Assembly: GCF_000004075.3 (NCBI RefSeq)
Contig: NC_026658.2
Coordinates: forward strand, 6,386,001 to 6,450,000
Length of the DNA: 64,000 nucleotides
Direction of reading: 5' to 3'
Origin: Cucumis sativus
Lineage: Eukaryota; Streptophyta; Magnoliopsida; Cucurbitales; Cucurbitaceae
Shown here: positions 12,529 to 25,298 of the stretch, piece by piece
Layout of the letters: each line of letters opens with the position of its first letter
Numbering within the stretch: position 1 is the first letter of the stretch
Program-made: the position numbers and the translations under genes
The notes under the pieces: generated by a model
Database searches by the model: none
What the model was told of the DNA's origin: nothing
Seen by the model: the letters and a program-made list of their open reading frames with translations, nothing else

Positions 12529-15471
12529 CATAGTACAAAGACTCGTATCATGAGAAATACAGTACGACCTCACACATCCTCAACATTATCTTCCTTCATT
12601 GATGCTTTTCCTTTTCTTTTTCTGCCATTTTTTTGTTTCGTTCCCTTCTTTTGAGTTATCACCTATTTTACATTTTTGTTACAACAATAGATAAGATACA
12701 ATGAGACAAAAAGGTTGCAGTTATGTAATTTATATACACTTACCTTCTTCCCAATTTTTTTCGTCTTGTGTCCCTTCTAATTATTCATTGATTGTTGACT
12801 TGTTTCGCTTGACTCACTTGTTGATGATCTTGATTCTTCTTTTTCTTCTATCTCCCCTTTCCATTCCCCATCTATTTCGTCTTCTTCCTTTTTCTCTTCC
12901 ACACTTTCTGTCTTTTTCTGTTCTCTCTATTTTGATTATTAAATTGGACAATTTGGTTCATGTCTATTAATTGCATTACAACAAGTTGTAAAACTTATCT
13001 TGTCTTCAGTCTCTTCTTCACTTTCTTTTATACGTTTTGCTCTCTTAATTCGACTTAATGAAACCTACACAGTGCACAACTTCTAAATAATCTATATGTA
13101 TTCATAATAAAATAAGAGAACATAAAGGTTAATAAGTTATTTATCATGTTTTTTATTCTTGGCTTCTTCTTGATGGTTGGTTCTTATTTTGGAGGGTCCT
13201 TCATCCCCATGATTGTGCAACTTCTTTTTTGCCTACTGATCCTTTCGCTATTGTAGTTTGTGTTTTATCCTATAATGAACCATACAATAAGCTATAATAA
13301 TGTAGACAACAATAATATACTTAGAAAAATCTTTAAAAAGTATGTATATATACATATAAATTTACCTCTTCTAAAGAGCTTGAAATAGTTTCGACCACCG
13401 TTGACAATCGCTTTTTTGTACCAATGTATCTAGAAGACGGCAACATGTCACTTCTTCGTGTCTCGCTTCCCCCTTTTCTTTCCTCATATTTAGAATTTCT
13501 ACAATTTATTAAATAATAAACATTTCAAAACATAAACAAATATTAAGACAATCCCTTTTTTTCTCCTAAAATGTTGCATAGTTGTTATACTTTTGATCTT
13601 ATATTAATAAAAAAAAATATATAAACTGATTATCTCTATATATCGTATAATTAAATAATTAAAAACAATATATTTTTCAACTTAAATTTCTTTTCTTTTG
13701 AACCTTTCAATATTATCGAGCCGACAACAATAGGGATTTTAGAATACAGTCCTAAACATTCCTAGCATGACGATATTGGAAGAAAAAATTGCATAAAAAG
13801 AAGAACGAACAGAGCAACTAACCTACTTTAATGGCATTATTCGAAGAAGAAGAACGAACAATGCAAACCAAAGCGGTCGAAGTCTGATGTGCTTCTGAAG
13901 CAAGCAAAATAATAGCTATATTCGAAGAAGATGAAGAGACTTAGACTAATCGTGCTTTGCCTCGATATGGTTATGGAGGAATCTGCTAAGAAGGTGAACA
14001 AATGCTTTCAAATCATTTTCAAAATAGATTTAGGATTTTGAATGAAGAAGGAAGTAATATGCACGATTCCAAAAAAGAAAATGTTTTTGGGGAATGTTTT
14101 TGGTACCATTTGTTATTTCAAGTAGAATGTAGTTGGGATTTATGTTATTCGGATAAACAATTTGTATTTTTCAGTTTGACTAGAACACTCAGAGAGATGT
14201 ATTTATTTATTATGTTTTGCTATTCTAACAATTTAAAATTATTTTTACTATTGTGTCAAAGTAAAACTTGTAATTTGTTATTCTTCTTAATAACTCAAAT
14301 GTATTCTAATGAAATGTTACGGCCCAGAAGGACAGAAACACCAAACTTGGAGAATGTCGTTTAAGCGTCGTCCTACACTAATAATTAAGATTTGCATCTT
14401 AATTAAACGGCCAATTAATCAAGGTAGTGCGTTGGAAGATTAGCGAACACATGCATTAATTTTTGGGACTAAACCATGGCGACTAGTTAACGGTAATGCA
14501 TGTTAACTATTTGATTTATTCCCTATCTCTTAGGCAACTCTTGACAACTACTGTCATGAGACGACTTGCTTTCACAACTAACGAAACACATAACAATGAC
14601 GGATTCTATGTCATGTTTCTACAATAATGATTTTTCATACATAGTTTGGTTTATTTGTCATCCTGAATATTCAGAGTTCGCAAAAAACATCATTTTGTAC
14701 CTAAGCTAAAGTAATTTGTACACATCAAATGTTTGGGGAAATCTTGCCTTCGAGAAAAACATACCATTTTGCCTTTCTAAATAATTCCATAAAACTATAT
14801 TTTGCTCCTTTACAATACAAACACATCATTTGGTTTATTCTGTCCCCTAAATCCAACCTTTTCCAAATCAACCACAATTTCAAGCTAGTATGTGATATTT
14901 TGAATGAATGGAACCATTAAAGAACTGTTCATAAAAAATATAATATAACTTGTTGCAACCGTGATCAACTGAACAATGTCCAACTCCCAAACCAACTATC
15001 CCCTTCCCAACTGACTAAAATAGAACAATCAAAGCAATATTAAACACAAGATCAAAAGATGAAAAATCCCATTGCTGTCTGATGAGGAATTGAACTCAAT
15101 AGATGTTAATTGATTGCTCTACATCATCAGAATGTATATACTAAATAGAAACAGAATCAAAATAGGAAGTCATTCCAACTCTAAAGCAGCAATTCATAAA
15201 CATCATACATTGCTCTCTTTTCACTTATTGAAAGGGGAAAAGAAAAGCTGCCGCCAACACTATATATGCCAAACTGGCAAACGAACATGTATACATTTTT
15301 TCAGTCCATAACATCAATAATATTTCACAGCTCTTCCCAATGGTGTTATAAAAAGGAAAAAAAAAAAAGAAAAAAAAAGTAATAATAACATTAATAAACA
15401 TGCGAAGCCAAAAAAACAAGAGTCGAATTATAAATTACCCGACGGCTGATGATATGGGAATTCTCCAATTA
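12529..15471. other. AT-rich intergenic/TE debris
   Basis: 12590-13470 has CT-rich islands whose reverse strand would encode basic/acidic low-complexity protein, possibly the degenerate N-terminal exons of the adjacent TE gene. 13800-13990 is GAAGAAG-rich. The frame 14002-14364 (120 codons) has no recognisable domain. 15355-15382 is an A-rich tract just beyond the 3' end of the UBP gene. No RNA gene is seen. Confidence 0.4.
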
Positions 15472-18400
15472 TCAGCTCTTGTTGCCAGTGCCAATGCTCT
15501 CATAGAATAAGATGTAGCCATGATCAGTATTACTAGAATATTCCTGTGCAGATCCAAAGAATGTCTGCACAACAGACTCATCAATCATTTCCACATTTTC
15601 GTCGTCAAAAAATAACCAGTGGTTATGGCTTTTCACAAGGCTAACATAGTGTCCGTGGTTGGGTCCACTTCCAACATGAACCACAACAGCAAACAAAGAG
15701 TACTCAGAATCCGCATCCTCCATCGTGTTGCTAAGCTTCAGCTCAAGAGGGAAAACAACTCTGTATAACAGCTTTTTATAGCGACCAAGCTGCTCAATAT
15801 ATTTAAACCGCTTCAGATGAATGACAAGGATATGAGGTGGTTTCTTAATCTTCATCCTCTTCTGTGCTTCTTGCAAACTGCACACAAAACAAGTCCACTT
15901 TCAGCACTCTCTTTCTTGGTTTTTGTTCATAAGTTTTTCATGGTTGTGGGTGGGGACTAAAGTTACTAACTATACTTATTATTCACATTCAATACTTTTT
16001 TTAAAAATTTTCATTAGCATATACTCCCCACACCACAAATCACAGTATGCTTGTGGCTGAGATGATGATGAAGACAGCAAAATTAGGATACGGCAAATTA
16101 TCAAGCTGTAAAGAATTAAGTAAGCCAACAATAGACGTAAGTAATTTCCTTGCTTGGCTAGGATGAAATAAGCGGGACACACTCCTTGCTTGGCTAGGAT
16201 GAAATAAGCAGGACACACTTGGCTTCTTTGGAAACTTACTCCCATAAAGAGCTGTATATAAATGATGTTTCCTAAACTAAACTAAAAGAAAAATGCAACT
16301 AGAAGTCAGATAGAATCTTGTTTACCAACCTACCTGCAGCACTTGTCACAGAAAAACTTGTCCTCCGCGTTCAATGTCTCAGTGGAACTGAAATTTTTTA
16401 AACAGCTAGTTATTGAGCTGTTCTGTTCAATATCAAGACTCAAGTCGAGAAAAGTTTCATCCCTAGCTGTAACTGTCTCGCACCGCAAACACCTTGTCTC
16501 GTTAGTTAGTAAACCCTGAAAGACAGATTGCAAGTGACTGCAATTAAATGTTTATTATGCACAGAACAAAGTAACAACTCACGACTCAAGCCTCAAACAC
16601 TAATTTAGTCCAGACGAAGAACTCTCTAAGGATCTTCCTAGAAAATAGACTTCTGTTGGAAAGATCAATAGACTTCTGTTGGAAAGATCAATAGACTTTG
16701 TGGTTTGCTTAAAATAGTATTGGTGCTCTCGATCTCCACATTTCCTAACACTCTTTTATCTTTCTTGGTAAAGTCTTTTAACTCTCATAAAGAAAAAAGG
16801 TGAAGCCTTTAACGACAAATTTACTTAGCATCATCTTTAGTCATTAATAGAAACATCCAGATGGTCATGTGAGGCTACAAGTAGGTGTCTAATTCTCTTT
16901 TGAAGGTCAAAACAAAGTAATTCTCTTATAGTTTCTAAGAAGGGAGTTAAGCTGCGGAGAACGAGTGAAACGGCCATACTAGATTCGCTTATGAGGTTCT
17001 CAATAAAAATCTAAACATTTATATATATGTATATGAAGAAGAGAACTACAACTTATGTGTATACAAGTACGTGTAAGTATGTATGTATATCTAAATATAT
17101 ATATGTATGCATGCATGTATATGTACATATTATATTTAAAAAAAACAAGAACAATGAAACCATAAGATAATTTTATCCCCATGAAGAACTATCTTTTAAC
17201 ATATTTTTTATGTACAAGCAATAAAATGGTTGAACCATCATGAGTTGGCATAGCAGAAAAAAGGGAGACATGGTCTCAATAACTAACTAAAAGGTCATGA
17301 GTTCAAAATTCACGTTGGAAAAAAAAGGAGTTGATTTCCTACAAGTTTGCTTAACACCCAAATGTTGTAGGGTCTAGAGGGTTGGTTTGTAAGATTGGCT
17401 GAGGTGTGCAAAAGCTGACCCAGACACTCACTGATATAAAAAAAAGCAATAAAAGGACTTAAATGACATTTATCGAATTAATATTTCTAATCGAACATAG
17501 AGAAGAAACAAAATACTAAGTTGTTATGGACTATGTAATCAAAATGGCTAACCAAATTACCTGAAAATTTTTATGGACCCAAGTCACCAACGGCTCTTTT
17601 TGAGCACCATTTGCCTGACCAGTCTTGGGACCATTTGAAATTTTTTCAGGCGGTGATGAACTTTCTGCATCACTTTTAATAGCATGTGCCTCTTTCTCCA
17701 GTATGTCAACAAGTTCGTTGAGCAAAAAGTTCAAAAATTCATGAGCATCCTACATCAGAAGTTGCCAAATAAGAGGAAAATAGAAGCACTTGCCAAACAT
17801 TTATTTCATTGATGAATAAAATATCCAAAGAGCACATAAAAGGAAAACCAAAAGCCAAACGGAAGAACACCCAAATGAAACAGAAAAGCAGTATACAAAA
17901 ACTGAACCAATGAAAATGAGATAAGGTTAAAAATGTACAAGCCACTAATAAATGATTAAGATACAAATGATGCGGACTGAATCCAGAAACAAAACAGCAC
18001 GAAGATCCATTTAAAGATGCACATCAATTGCGATATAGATAAAATTTGAATACCTTTTTTCTATTTCATTACAATATCAACTCAATTAATATGGGTAGAA
18101 ATTCTCATTTTAATATATGAATTGTAAACTAAGAAGCATGGACACTTTAGTAGCTTGATTGTGTCTGACACGTGTGGGACATTTCACTCCAACACTTAGT
18201 GGACACCTATTGGACACTTATTAGTGCAAAAATGCATTAGACATATAAAAGACTGGTTGAGCAGACTAACAAGACACATATATGACAATAATATTTTTTT
18301 ATTGCAGAATACATCAAGCTAAGTCTTTTAAGCATATACAATTCATTTGCTATGAATTTTCTTTTACTATAAAAATTATATATATTTTTTAAAACTGAAT

Positions 18401-21101
18401 ATTTTAATAAACATGTCCTTGCCACGCTATAACCTAGATTTTTAAAAAATGGTGTGTCGCCGTGTTCATGCTTCTTAGATTGTAAAGAAGAGAAAACGAA
18501 GAAAAATAAAACTAGGAAAATGAGTCCATGTTAATGTAAGAACCAAAGCGGGGACATTGACATTCAGAAACAAAATTCAAAACATACTTGGTGCATATAG
18601 CTACGGAATATCTCATTCTGCTTTTTCAATCTCTGAACAAAGCGCTTTGGGGCAATGACACCAGTTTTTTTCTTTTGGGAACTAATCTGCAATCAGAGGT
18701 TAAATAAACGACTATTATATTCCAACCTATCCATGAAAAGATTTCCTCTTTAAGATCATAAAGAGAACGATATAACTTGAAACCAAATAAAATAAAAACA
18801 TGGAACTTTGGTTAGGATTCACAAAAAGGTATGCAAAAAAATCGAAAGATAATTTAAATCAATTAGTCTGTAAAGAATTCTCCAAGACATAGCCGATGAC
18901 CTTTGGAAGAAAATATACATACACATACAGAACTTATAACATCATCTTCTTTTTGTTTCATCTCCTATCAGTGGAGAAAAAACTATACGCCAACCAAAAT
19001 AAATCTTTTAAGTTCTTAACAAGGAAGCATATACAACTTTATTTAAATTTTGTTATATTAGTAAAAGAGTACCAATTGACAATACCTTTTTTTTTTCAGT
19101 TAAAACCAATATATAAAAGGTATGTAAACAAAAATTTGAAACTAGAGTGTACAAAAAGATTCCAGTTGCTAGAAATAAGAAACGATAAAGAATACAAACT
19201 GACCACACAAAAAACAGTCTATTATGAAAGGAGCCTAAACAATAACTGGAACTAGAGTTCATTAGAAAAGCTCAGGTGTTGGAAATAAGAGAGAACATAC
19301 TTACAGAACTCTAATTCACATAGAGAGGTAATGGACCCGGCTAAAGACTCAACATCTGCAAAATTTCTTCTATTCCTCTCAAACAAAATAGTGCACGCAC
19401 AATGGAACAATTACACCTCATTGCTTCCCATGAAGATTTTGTTACTTCCTAATGTGTTCACACTAGTGCACACATGTGCCTTTTCGTTTACCTACCACTA
19501 CCACTTAAGCCCCAGAGGCTATAGTGCACTTTAGTTTGCCTCCAAAGATTCTTCTCCTAGGCGTACCAGTACCATTAACTAACATAGAAAAACTAACTCA
19601 TCCCAAACCCAAGATCTCAACTAGAACTTGAGACACAATTTTCATTAGACTTTACCCAAAAGGGCCCCCACCAATCTAATGAGGATTACAAAACCATTTC
19701 CAAGATAACTCTTCCAGTCAACAAGATTACAGCCTAATAAACAATAAGTGAATCGCATCTAAAGTCTAGATATATAGTCATAACAATCTAAAACGATAAA
19801 TCTTCTAAAAAGAGAGTTGTTAACCTCCTCCTCTTTGCTTCTTTAAGTACAAATATAATTAAATAGACACGCAATAAACCCAAGTAAAGCACACCTCTTT
19901 ACCCAATAAAATTACCTGGGTGAACAAATCTGCTAAGCATGTTAAAAGGTTTTCCTCTGCATCTCCAATACTTTTGTTGTTTGAGTAATAATCTAGCAAT
20001 TGCTCACGAAAAGGAACACAAAAATACAGTGCCTGAATATTAAAGAAAAATGATGAGTATAATACAAGTGAAAATTTCAGAATGTTACGTGACAGATCAA
20101 AGAAGATAACAAGGATTCAAGCTGGATATTGAGCAGATGCTTTAGGAATCCAACATAAACACGAGGAAAGATGATATTAAAAGAGACTAAAATGACATCT
20201 GTTGTATCAGTAAACTGTAGAAACTCATAAAAGTCATGAACATAAATACCTTTTGTGGTTAAAGTGAAACGATGAATCATCTTCTCACAATTGAGTATAT
20301 CTAATTGTAAACACTTTGAATAACACATGCATAGAGAATTACACTTTGAATAACACACTTCGATATAAAATTTAGAGGAAAAAAAAATGGAGAAGTACCA
20401 TACATCAAACCAAGGAATCTGCATTCGTATAATCAAAGTTGGCATTTCTTAAAACATGTGTAAAACAAAATGAGATTAAGATGTACTCGTGAAATATATA
20501 AAATAATACAGAGTTTGAAAAGATAAGAGGCAATCAATGCATAATATAAAATCTCACCACCGTTTCTATTTGTCCCCCAAATCCCAATACTACAAATATG
20601 AGCGTGGATTCCGAAGACAACTAACAGATAATTCCACAGGGAAAAGTTGCAAGGGTAGGGAAATCTTACCCTGCAGACTAAGAAACTACACAACTAATAT
20701 TAGGTTAAAAAGTCCCTGGGTAATACATACTACAAATTAAAAATGCAATTACTTGATTGATGAAGAATGTTAAGACCACGATGATTATTCAATCAAATGA
20801 ATAATCATATAGCGAAGGCTCGCAAATCTAATCCAATCCATCGACCGGCATTCTAGCCTTAAAATAGCGTTGGATGCATCGCAAAACAAACAAAACCCTA
20901 AGAAGAAACCAACTAAGATCCTAGAAAAAGGAATAATAGAATTGAAGGTAAAAGCATCATGCATCCGGTAAAGAAGGAGGAAACCTGCAAGACGCTGTTA
21001 CAGTAACAAGTATTGCCAAAATTTTCAAGGCCAAAGTAGCGCTCGCCTTCAGGGAACTGGTCACCGAGAGCCTTCTCGAGCTTAGAGCCAGTCGCACCCA
21101 T
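15472..21101 (-). CDS. UBP3/UBP4-like: Ubiquitin carboxyl-terminal hydrolase, UBP3/UBP4 type
   Basis: Deubiquitinase of the USP (C19) family that cleaves ubiquitin from conjugates. In Arabidopsis the UBP3/UBP4 pair is nuclear and required for pollen development. Six exons: 21101-20985, 20032-19916, 18686-18588, 17749-17561, 16515-16334 and 15877-15472. All junctions are GT/AG and in frame, giving 369 aa (family about 370). Residues 1-23 ([10 protein letters not shown] start) match the family N-terminus. The Cys box is [12 protein letters not shown] with nucleophile C32. Two CxxC pairs, C183/C186 and C230/C233, form the zinc site of the fingers. The His box GPNHGHY carries H311, followed by the acidic pair D326/D327. 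All key residues are intact, so it should be active. The start is the first Met matching the family; an in-frame upstream Met at 21119 is unlikely. The leader DNA is GA-rich on the plus strand (21355-21420). Introns contain a SINE, a MITE and small tandem repeats. Confidence 0.97.
16148..16219. repeat. 36-bp tandem duplication in UBP intron 5
   Basis: Two adjacent copies of a 36-bp unit (CCTTGCTTGGCTAGGATGAA...), differing at one base (CGGG versus CAGG). Confidence 0.95.
16646..16698. repeat. 23-bp tandem repeat in UBP intron 4
   Basis: Two exact copies of TAGACTTCTGTTGGAAAGAT plus CAA, followed by a partial third copy (TAGACTT). Confidence 0.95.
17217..17454 (+). mobile_element. Au-like tRNA-derived SINE with target-site duplication
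   Basis: The body (about 17227-17444) has an A-box-like TTGGCATAGCAGA, a B-box-like GGTCATGAGTTCAAAATTC, and a conserved tail (TTGTAGGGTC, GGGTTG, GAGGTGTGC, GACCCAGACACTCACTGATAT then A8). This is the pattern of the Au SINE of angiosperms. It is bordered by the same 11-bp word AAGCAATAAAA at 17216-17226 and 17444-17454, so the insertion is intact. It lies in intron 4 of the UBP gene, antisense to it. Confidence 0.85.
18121..18486. mobile_element. MITE with 17-bp TIRs and 8-bp target-site duplication
   Basis: The element runs 18129-18478 (350 bp). The left end CTAAGAAGCATGGACAC and the reverse complement of the right end, CTAAGAAGCATGAACAC, differ at one base. The perfect 8-bp word ATTGTAAA flanks both ends (18121-18128, 18479-18486). 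An 8-bp TSD fits the hAT superfamily. The interior (GACACGTGTGGGACA, GGACACCTATTGGACAC) has no coding capacity. It lies in intron 3 of the UBP gene. Confidence 0.9.
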
Positions 21102-21349
21102 CCGCGTGGTCGAAAACAAAGAATCAAAGGGAACTCAGATCTTAATCAGGAAATTGGTCGCCATATCAAAATGAAAACGAAAGAGAGAAAAAAAAAAAAA
21201 AAAAAAAGAAATCTGTTGGCTGAGAGAGTAGTGGGTTCGTCTCGTAGTTGAATGAAAATTGTAGGGTTTTTGTGGGCATGAAATAGCTGAGTTGGTGATT
21301 CGTTCGTAGAAATTGTGATTGCAGAGAGTGAAGGAAGATTGGAAACAAG

Positions 21350-21425
21350 GGTTTGGGTGAAGAAGAAGAAGGAAGAAGGAAGAAGGAAGAAGGAAGGAGG
21401 ACGAAGGAAGGAAGAGAAGGAGAAG
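21350..21425. repeat. GAAGGA-type microsatellite in UBP leader/promoter
   Basis: GAAGAAGGAAGAAGGAAG repeats on the plus strand, so a CT-rich tract on the UBP sense strand about 250-320 bp upstream of its ATG. The several open frames around 21135-21643 come from this tract. Confidence 0.85.
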
Positions 21426-22165
21426 GACTGGTTTGGAATTAAAACAAACAAAAACAATCGATGGCTTCTCTTCACCAAAGCGGAGGGCAACAATTAGATG
21501 CCACGTGGATCGAACTATACTCCAACAACCAAATTTTAATTGCCTTTTTCGGATTTCCCTTTCCGCTCTTTTCCCCTTTTTATTTTTATTTTTTTCTGTT
21601 TTTTCCTTCTTTTTTCCAAATTTCATTAATTAAATATTCATAATAATTTTTTGTAAGTTAATTAATATAATAAAAAAATTATTAACAATAGAATTTTTTA
21701 TAAGATTTTACAAAAAAAAAAAAAAAATTATTTCTATTGGTATAATTTTAAATTATTTCTAGGTGTATTTTAATTTGACATTTTGGTATTTGATCTTATC
21801 TATTAAAATTGTTTGTTTAATTAAGTATATGTGTTGTTCGATTAAAGAATTATATATCCACCTCTATACTTAAATTTGGGTCTCATCCAACTAAAGTCAA
21901 ATGTATGATTGGTTCTTTTTTTTTTAAGTTCAATGTATGAGGGTGTGATTCAATTGGATTACGTAATATAATGAGATTTAAATTAGGTTAATTTTCATAC
22001 ATATAATAAAAACATTAAAATATTTAAGCTCATAAACAATAAAAAAAGTTGATGAAATCGGTTTTTTTTTATATTTCAAGTCTGTCCTTCCTTTCCATCT
22101 TCTTTGTTTTGCAAGTTTTCTTTTTTCTCCAATTTTTCGGTTCAAGATCGTCTATCAAATATAAA
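21426..22165. other. UBP upstream region, AT-rich
   Basis: 21480-21620 includes the probable UBP promoter; no clear TATA is seen. From 21620 on it is AT-rich with A-runs near 21715-21727. No gene is supported. Confidence 0.4.
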
Positions 22166-22319
22166 AAAATGGAACTTTTAAAAATAGTGAATTTTACAAA
22201 ATATTTACAATCTATAGCAAATTCTATCTCTGGTAGTCATTGATATGTTATAGTGATGGAATCCAAAATTTTGCTATAGTTTGTAAATATTTTAATTTAT
22301 TTTCTATAAAAAAAATAGT
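22166..22319 (+). mobile_element. MITE family M, copy 2
   Basis: Well preserved: the inner ends TTTACAATCTATAGCAAATT and TTTTGCTATAGTTTGTAAAT are an inverted pair around CATTGATATGTTATAGTGAT. The outer AT-rich flanks (TTTAAAAATAG / CTATAAAAAA) belong to the terminal repeats. Confidence 0.7.
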
Positions 22320-22359
22320 CAAAACTAAACGATGGTCTACAAACAATCTTAAAAAAATC

Positions 22360-22940
22360 GTATAGGTTTGTTTTTTTGGTTGTTGAAGATCACGTGTAAA
22401 ATGTAAAAGATGTGAAAAAAAAAAGTTAGAATACTGGGTAGCGAAACCTAAACTACAGAGAATATTTATAAAAAAATATTTTAGATTTTGGTAGAAAAAT
22501 CATTGTGTACCAAAAAAATCTTTAAAATAAATCGTTTAGATTTGCTATCAAATTTAAACGAACAAATCTAAATGATAGACTATTCAAATGATCATGTAAC
22601 AAAGAATCTTGAAAAAAAATCATTTAGATTTGCATAAACAAATTTAAATGATAAAATCTAAACGATCATGTACCAAATATTTTTTTACAAAAAAATCGTT
22701 TAGATTTGACTACCCAAATTTAAATGATCGTGTACAAAGAATCTTGAAAAAAAAATCATTTAGATTTTGGTAATGATCGCATAGCAAAGAATAGTCAAAT
22801 CTAAACGATCGTTTACCAAATAGATTAGGCGCGCCGGGTCCCAAATAATCATGGGAGCATTTTTTGTATTTTTTTATTGTGGTCTTTCGAAATTATTTTA
22901 TATAGTGTAAATATTTTGTCACTTTGTTATATTTTTTAAA
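22360..22940. repeat. GATCGTTTAGATTT-rich interspersed repeat block
   Basis: At least seven motif occurrences in both orientations (AATCGTTTAGATTT, AATCATTTAGATTTG, AAATCTAAACGATC) over 500 bp, with A/T runs between. Its right end (22880-22920) matches the reverse complement of the window start. A weaker, same-style block is at 47110-47290. No coding capacity; probably a non-autonomous element with internal motif amplification. Confidence 0.6.
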
Positions 22941-23039
22941 AGACTCATTTAAATTATCTATTTTGAATTTAAATCATTTTGTTTAAGCTTAATCAATTAC
23001 TTTAGTTGACTCATTATTTACATTCTTGTAGTAGAAACT

Positions 23040-25110
23040 AATTTTTTTCACGTACGTGTTTGATAGTATGAGGTTCCATTTCAAAACTAATTGGCTATGA
23101 GAGGAGTCTTCTTGATTTTTTTAAGGTGGGGCTCTCAACATGTTGTCAACATGCCCCTCAAGATGGTGTTTATGTTTATCTATTTCTTTCTATCATTATT
23201 AAATACTTAATTGTGTTTGTATATATATTACTGAATACAATATCTATTTCTATCATTGTTTTTTATGTAGGTCAATGGAATGGATGCAATGTTTACAAGA
23301 ATTACTCAATTGGTGCAATTTTCATAAATGTCCGAGTCAACTTTCATTTTTTGGTCGGTTTAATATATGAAAAGATTCAATTGGATGGATCGATAGGATT
23401 ATCTATTTTACTTGATTTTGGTAAAAGCAATGTTCAAACTGTAGTGCCAATAAAGAAAGACAATGATGTTGCTTGGTATTTAGCTTTCACTAAAGATAGT
23501 CTGAAATTATCTTTATTCACATTGTTGGCCGTAGATGGTATTTAGCTTTTGCTAAAGATTATCCAATAAAGAAAGACAATGATGTCTACTTTTGCTAAAA
23601 TACAACTAGTAGACATCCATTAGTTGCTCATGTAAGTGTTAAATATTCTTCGAAAAATGTCTTCTTTTAGTAGTGTACGAGAGAATGTTGAGATGTCATT
23701 GAATATAGGTTCTTCTTCTATTTCAAATGATGATGTTATAAGAGAGATTTCTTATCATGGTGATTTGAAGAAAAAAGTTTATTTGAAAGTAAAAAAGTGC
23801 TTTCAAAGTGTTTTTGCATAATAGCAGTGAAGAACAACTTTCAATTTAGAACTGCAATATCAAATATGAGGTCTCTTGAATTTAGATGTCTGCAAGAAGA
23901 GTGCAAATGCTATGTTAAGGCATCTCGTTATAAGAAGAGCAAGTTGTGAATGCTACGAAAATATATTTTTTACCATGACTGTTCACTGAATACTACCCAA
24001 AGTTGTCACATGCAAGCTTCTTTAACAGTAATTGGCAATTGCTTGATAGATGACTTTAGGTTCATGTCTACTGATCGTTCCATTCCAAAATCAATTGTGC
24101 ATAAGACTCATACAAATCTTGGACTAAATATAAGTTATCAAAAAGCTTAAAGGGCAAAAGAACACATAGTAAAGATATTAAAAGGTGATATGGTTGAATC
24201 ATACAAGTTGATTCCAAGCTTCTTTGATAAATTGGTTGAATCTAACCTAGGTACGATTAGTTTCGTATATCAAATTTATATTCATTTGCAGATAGGTGGG
24301 GATAAACAAATATCGGTGCTAACATAAATATTTTGTATTTTTTATAGGTACATGCACTACTTTAGAGATGGATGATAGAGATCATTTTAAGTTTCGCTTT
24401 ATGGCTTTTGGTGCATCAATTAAGGGTGAAAATACTGTAGACCTATCATTTCTATTGATGGCAAGTTTTTGAAGTTTAAGTTTGGTAACCTCCTATTAAT
24501 AGCCTAATCACAGGATGGTAACAATCAAGTCTTCCCTCTTTCTGAAAATGTATGATACATCATGGACATGGTTTTTTTTTAAGGAGATACGAGGTAGTTT
24601 TTCAAAGTGAGAAAATTTAGTCATTGTTTCTTATAGACATTTTAGCATCTCTAAAGGAGTTTTATGAGTGTTTCCTAATGTTGAGTATTGTGTGTGCACA
24701 AAACATCTCTTAAATAACATGAAACTCCACTTTATGGATCCACTACTTGATAAATATTTCTTTAGTTGTGCTTATGCCTACACCATTGATGAATTTGAAT
24801 ACCACGTGAGATGTATGGAGCCAGTTTGTCCAATTATCAGAGGTTATCTTAGTAATGTTGGTTTTTAGAAGTGGTCTTAGACATATTCACAAAGACGAAG
24901 GTACTGAATGATGTCATCAAATTGTGCAAAAAGTGTAAATTTAGTGTTTAAAGATCTTAGAGAACTACTTGTAGCTACCATGCTTAGTTCAATTAGAGAT
25001 GTATTACAAAAGTGGTTTATGAACGAAGTAAAGCTTCTTTTGCAATGAAGAGTCATTTGACTTCTTGGGTTGAGAATGTGTTGCATTTAGAACATGAAAA
25101 GTGATATATA
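23040..25110 (+). pseudogene. Degenerate MuDR-type (MULE) transposase
   Basis: Plus-strand blocks in several frames give the recognisable order of a plant MULE transposase. 23280-23545 and 23636-23821 are N-terminal parts. 23822-24170 is the DNA-binding/zinc region (FRTAISNMRSLEFRCLQEEC, then HDCSL). 24330-24530 covers the segment around the catalytic core. 24668-24868 is the conserved block CTKHLLNNMK...DPLLDKYFF...GYLSNVGF. 24960-25100 is the tail with KSHLTSW and LEHEK. At least four in-frame stops and frame shifts make it dead. An intron-like gap (24255-24345) is still visible. Several stops sit where family members usually have Trp (for example 23947). Confidence 0.8.
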
Positions 25111-25298
25111 CAAAGATTGAAATCTATTTGTGCATGTATAAGATAAATACATATAGATAGTTATCTTTGTCTATCTGTGCTTATTTGTACATATTTTTCT
25201 TCTTTATTTGTCTTATGTATTAAGTTGATCTAATTAGTATCACTGAATACAAAGTAATGGATGCAAATCAATAGTTCATTGTGAAGTTAAACTATTGA

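Noticed and set aside
14002..14364. 120-codon plus-strand frame
   Set aside because: No recognisable domain, AT-biased composition, no promoter or splice context.
18896..19255. 119-codon frame
   Set aside because: Lies in a UBP intron, antisense, with low-complexity composition.
20077..20445. 122-codon minus-strand frame
   Set aside because: Lies in UBP intron 1, which is fully explained by the in-frame exon joins either side.
21135..21626. 163-codon minus-strand frame and overlapping ones
   Set aside because: Covers the UBP leader and its GAAGGA repeat; poly-Phe/Ser/Leu content shows it is an artefact.
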